DNA from: Acetobacter sp.
GTDB lineage: Bacteria; Pseudomonadota; Alphaproteobacteria; Acetobacterales; Acetobacteraceae
Reading direction: 5' to 3'
NCBI GenBank assembly: GCA_017474285.1
Contig: JAFVHT010000023.1
Span: 1 to 39,658 of the forward strand
Length of the DNA: 39,658 bases
Of this stretch, positions 37,155 through 39,658 are shown piece after piece. The position numbers and the translations under genes were made by a program. The stretch's first letter is position 1; each line of letters starts with the position of its first letter. The notes under the pieces were generated by a model. That model searched no databases and was not told the origin of the DNA. It was given only the letters and a program-made list of their open reading frames with translations.

Positions 37155-38673
37155 TAGTCATACTGATTTTTGGGCACCCGTTGTTTTTATTATCTTTTTT
37201 GTCCTGACTATTCTTATCGGGTCCTCTATTCAACAAATTCGTACCCTTCTTGGCAGTCGCGTCGCCACCAATAACTCCCTTGAAGAATGGGGACTTGGTG
37301 GACGTCATTTTGGACCATGGATTACATGGTTCCTCATTGGGGGTGATTTTTACACTGCTTATACAGTGATTGCCCTCCCTGCTCTCGTTTACGCAAAAGG
37401 GGCTTTTGGCTTTTTTGCCATGCCGTATACCATTATTGTGTATCCGTTTATTTTCTTTGTGATGCCTAAATTGTGGCAAATTGCCCGCGATAACGGTTAT
37501 TCTACCGCTGCGGATATTGTGCGCGCGCGTTTTGATAGCCGTACTTTAGAAATTATTGTTGCTATTACAGGGATTGCCGCAGTTATTCCCTATATGGCGC
37601 TTCAGCTTGTCGGTATTCGCGATGTGGTTGAAACTCTTGGGCTTCCGGCTGTGACCTCCCTCATTATCGCGTTTCTTGCCTTAGCCGCATATACATGGTT
37701 AGGTGGGCTCCATGCTCCTGCCCTGACGGCTTTTATTAAAGACGTCATGATTTATATTACTGTTCTTGTGGCTGTGACTCTTATCCCTCTGCATATTCAT
37801 GGGGGATATAGTACACTGCTCGCAAATCCTTCTGGATCTGACACAGTCCTTAAAGCAGGTCAGGCCTTACCGTTTGCGACCCTTGCGCTCTCTTCAGCTT
37901 TGGCAGGGTTTTTATACCCTCATACATTAACAGGGGTTTTAGCCTCTCGTTCGGCTGATACCATTCGGCAAAACGCTGTTTTTCTGCCCATCTATACGAT
38001 TCTTTTAGGGCTTATTTCTATGTTGGGCTTTATGGCACATGCTGTAGGGATTAACACCGACACCGCGCATCATGGCCTTATTGTTCCCCTTCTTTTCCTT
38101 AAAGTGTTTCCCTCTTGGTTTGCAGGCTTCTGCCTTGCCTCTATTGCTGTGGGTGCGCTTATTCCTGCGGCGGTTATGGCGATTGGGGCGGCTAATCTCG
38201 TTACCAAAAATATCCTTCCCCCTCAGAAAGATCAAAAGACTATGGTACGCACAAGCCGTGTTGCTGCTTTTCTTACAAAGCTCGGTGCTCTGTTGTGTAT
38301 TTTATTTCTCACCACCAAATTTGCCCTTAATTTCCAACTGCTAGGCTGTGTCGTTATTTTACAGACCTTCCCAGCTGTGATTATGGGGCTTATGCGTCTA
38401 CGTCTCTCAACAGAAGCCATTTTAACAGGGTGGGTTGTTGGAAGTGCCGTTGGCGTTGGGCTTACGCTGGCAGATGGGTTAAAACCTTTTCATTTCCTCC
38501 ATTTCGGCTTTGTATCGGGGAATGTTTCAACAGCGCTTTTCTCTATGGTGTTGAATTGTATTGTTGTGTTGTTGGTTTCATGGGTACGCCCGGGCACACT
38601 TCCGCATCATATGACACACCCGCACCTCAAAGGGGAAACAACCAAATTCCCCCTTGCGGAACCTTATATGTAA
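37141..38673 (+). CDS. Sodium:solute symporter family permease (probable monocarboxylate uptake)
   Basis: A 510-residue permease of the SSS family with about 12-13 transmembrane helices. The N-terminal region shows WGLGGRHFGPWITWFLIGGDFYTAY, typical of the substrate and sodium site in helix 1, and ARFDSRTLEIIVAITGIAAVIPYMALQLVGI after it. Members paired with DUF3311, such as MctP of Rhizobium, carry monocarboxylates (lactate, pyruvate, acetate); the substrate here is inferred. I chose ATG 37141 (MNHTDSHTDFWAPV). An upstream in-frame start at 37114 would add nine residues inside the DUF3311 gene. A strong terminator follows. Confidence 0.88.
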   Translation: MNHTDSHTDFWAPVVFIIFFVLTILIGSSIQQIRTLLGSRVATNNSLEEWGLGGRHFGPWITWFLIGGDFYTAYTVIALPALVYAKGAFGFFAMPYTIIVYPFIFFVMPKLWQIARDNGYSTAADIVRARFDSRTLEIIVAITGIAAVIPYMALQLVGIRDVVETLGLPAVTSLIIAFLALAAYTWLGGLHAPALTAFIKDVMIYITVLVAVTLIPLHIHGGYSTLLANPSGSDTVLKAGQALPFATLALSSALAGFLYPHTLTGVLASRSADTIRQNAVFLPIYTILLGLISMLGFMAHAVGINTDTAHHGLIVPLLFLKVFPSWFAGFCLASIAVGALIPAAVMAIGAANLVTKNILPPQKDQKTMVRTSRVAAFLTKLGALLCILFLTTKFALNFQLLGCVVILQTFPAVIMGLMRLRLSTEAILTGWVVGSAVGVGLTLADGLKPFHFLHFGFVSGNVSTALFSMVLNCIVVLLVSWVRPGTLPHHMTHPHLKGETTKFPLAEPYM

Positions 38674-38703
38674 TCTTTACCTGAAAAAAAGAATACTTTA
38701 TAT

Positions 38704-38732
38704 AAAAGGGGCGTTTCTTAACGCCCCTTTTT
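38704..38732 (+). terminator. Rho-independent terminator of the symporter operon
   Basis: AAAAGGGGCGTT and AACGCCCCTTTTT form a GC-rich stem of at least eight pairs around a TCTT loop, followed by a T-run, 30 bases after the symporter stop codon. Confidence 0.9.
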
Positions 38733-38739
38733 CTTTGAT

Positions 38740-39249
38740 ACTTCTTTGATTCTCTCTCTTTCTTTCCTAAAAAGAATAAAAACAAAGAATAAAAACGCTT
38801 CTACAGGCTTTTATGGGGTTTGTAATATGTTGTATTTTTTGGAACGCCTGCCGTTTCTGATCCGTTTTTTGTGTTCTCTTTACGCGTCTTGTTCGCATGC
38901 AAACACATGTGCGCGTGATCCTGAAAAATGTCGTTACGTTTGTTTAGCGCCGTTTTGTGGTCGTTGATAGCGTGTGCTTATAACGCACAGGAAGCGCGTG
39001 GCGCTATGTTTTAGGGTGTGGGTTATTTGTTGCTTTAAGTCTTTTAGGGGCGTGGTTGTGGCGGCGTTCTTGTCTTGTTCATCGCTGTGATGGGCGTGCC
39101 ACGCAATCGAATAAACACCTCCTTTATTGTCTTATACTCTACCCCTCGGGACATAAGCTCTCTATCATTTGGTCAATAGTCTTCATGATGCTTGTTCTTT
39201 ATGTCTTTTACACGACAAAAGGCACGCTCAAAAGGTGTCGTTTTGAACG
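38740..39249. other. Region without a convincing gene, possible remnants
   Basis: About 500 bases. One frame could encode a 46-residue Cys-rich peptide from ATG 38827 (starting MLYFLERLPFL). A later frame shows a hydrophobic helix (LFVALSLLGAWLW, about 39020-39060) without a start and with stops before it. Together they look like the broken remains of a small membrane protein or phage-type gene, but I cannot name a family. Confidence 0.3.
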
Positions 39250-39657
39250 TTACAAAACTGACAACCGTGCCAGGTAGTGAGATTGCGTTGCTTTATCAAT
39301 ACCAATAGCATCCATAGCCGCTTGCGCTGTCATACCTAGATTTTGCATCAACATTTTGATACTCCGCAGCTGTTCTTCAACACGCCCTTCTATACGTCCC
39401 TCTTCGAGGGCTTTTGCTTCTCTTTTAGCGAGAAAATTTTCCATCAAATCACACATAGCTGAAACTCCTTGTTCTTTGCCTTTGAAATAATCAACACGGT
39501 TTGCCAATTCTTTGTAATGAATTTTCTCCGCATCGGGCTCAAAAAAATCTTGCATCAACTTCCCTAAAGGCGTGTTATCACGTCGTGATCCATTAACGTA
39601 AATAATATGCGACTCATCACCAAAAGACGCGCACTCAAGTTCTTCTATCTTTCTACG
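39250..39657 (-). CDS. Rpn / PD-(D/E)XK nuclease transposase-family protein (C-terminal part)
   Basis: On the minus strand a frame is open from the window edge to a stop at 39250. It reads HIIYVNGSRRDNTPLGKLMQDFFEPDAEKIHYKELANRV (in pieces), then VDYFKGKEQGVSAMCDLMENFL and a helical tail ending LMQNLGMTAQAAMDAIGI. This is the characteristic C-terminal half of the Rpn family of recombination-promoting nucleases/putative transposases. The nuclease core lies beyond the window. These proteins are often multicopy and mobile. About 135 residues are visible. Confidence 0.85.
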   Translation of the reverse strand, partial: RRKIEELECASFGDESHIIYVNGSRRDNTPLGKLMQDFFEPDAEKIHYKELANRVDYFKGKEQGVSAMCDLMENFLAKREAKALEEGRIEGRVEEQLRSIKMLMQNLGMTAQAAMDAIGIDKATQSHYLARLSVL

Positions 39658-39658
39658 A

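Noticed and set aside
1..39658. CRISPR arrays and IS elements
   Set aside because: No regularly spaced direct repeats and no complete transposase with inverted ends were seen. The only mobile-type gene is the partial Rpn-family protein at the right edge.

Overview
The window looks like a chromosomal segment of a low-to-moderate GC alphaproteobacterium, most likely an Acetobacteraceae (acetic acid bacterium) relative, possibly host-associated. This is inferred from a large RNase E with the N-terminus typical of that group, the short HisZ-dependent form of HisG, the hisG-hisD-infA-maf-rng-yacG gene order, SdhE beside RecG, and a DUF3311/sodium-solute symporter pair. Taxonomy was not tested by any search.

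Layout. 1-11.8 kb is conserved housekeeping: sdhE (minus), recG, tRNA-Leu(CAG), a Tat-exported cell-wall amidase (minus), rne, hisG, hisD, infA, maf, a short RNase G-like gene and yacG. 11.8-13.0 kb is a junction: a good tRNA-Phe(GAA), a broken DUF3800 gene, then a decayed second copy of the tRNA-Phe region. 13.0-28.2 kb is a long one-direction operon that I read as a DNA phosphorothioation (PT) defence island of the SspABCD-SspFGH type: cysteine desulfurase (SspA), DUF4007 protein (SspB), a large ATPase (SspC), a DndC-like sulfurtransferase (SspD), then DptF/G/H-like restriction genes (SspF, SspG, SspH). Most of the junctions from sspB onward overlap by 1-4 bases (TAATG or ATGA), which suggests translational coupling.

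The notable point is that three genes of this otherwise well-kept operon are interrupted. sspB is split by a frameshift that creates an ATGA stop/start overlap. sspC is thrown out of frame at a run of nine C. sspH carries one in-frame TGA at codon 102, where a Trp is likely. Either the island has been switched off or is decaying, or some lesions are regulated (phase-variable poly-C, coupled split gene), or they are sequencing errors. Silencing both the modifying and the restricting half is what one expects if the loss is real, because SspFGH is reported to damage DNA lacking PT.

28.5-33.3 kb carries Tad/Flp-pilus-type TadE/TadG-like genes on both strands, tRNA-Ser(GGA), trpF and pyrF, and two tandem broken copies of a further TadG-like gene sharing a frameshifting 13-bp duplication. 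33.5-38.7 kb has pdxA-pdxJ (vitamin B6), two exported or membrane proteins of unknown role, a 54-residue membrane ORF starting with a run of 18 C (a possible contingency locus), a perfect 29-bp palindrome, and the DUF3311/symporter operon closed by a strong terminator. The last kilobase has no convincing gene except the 5'-truncated end of an Rpn/PD-(D/E)XK transposase-family protein on the minus strand.
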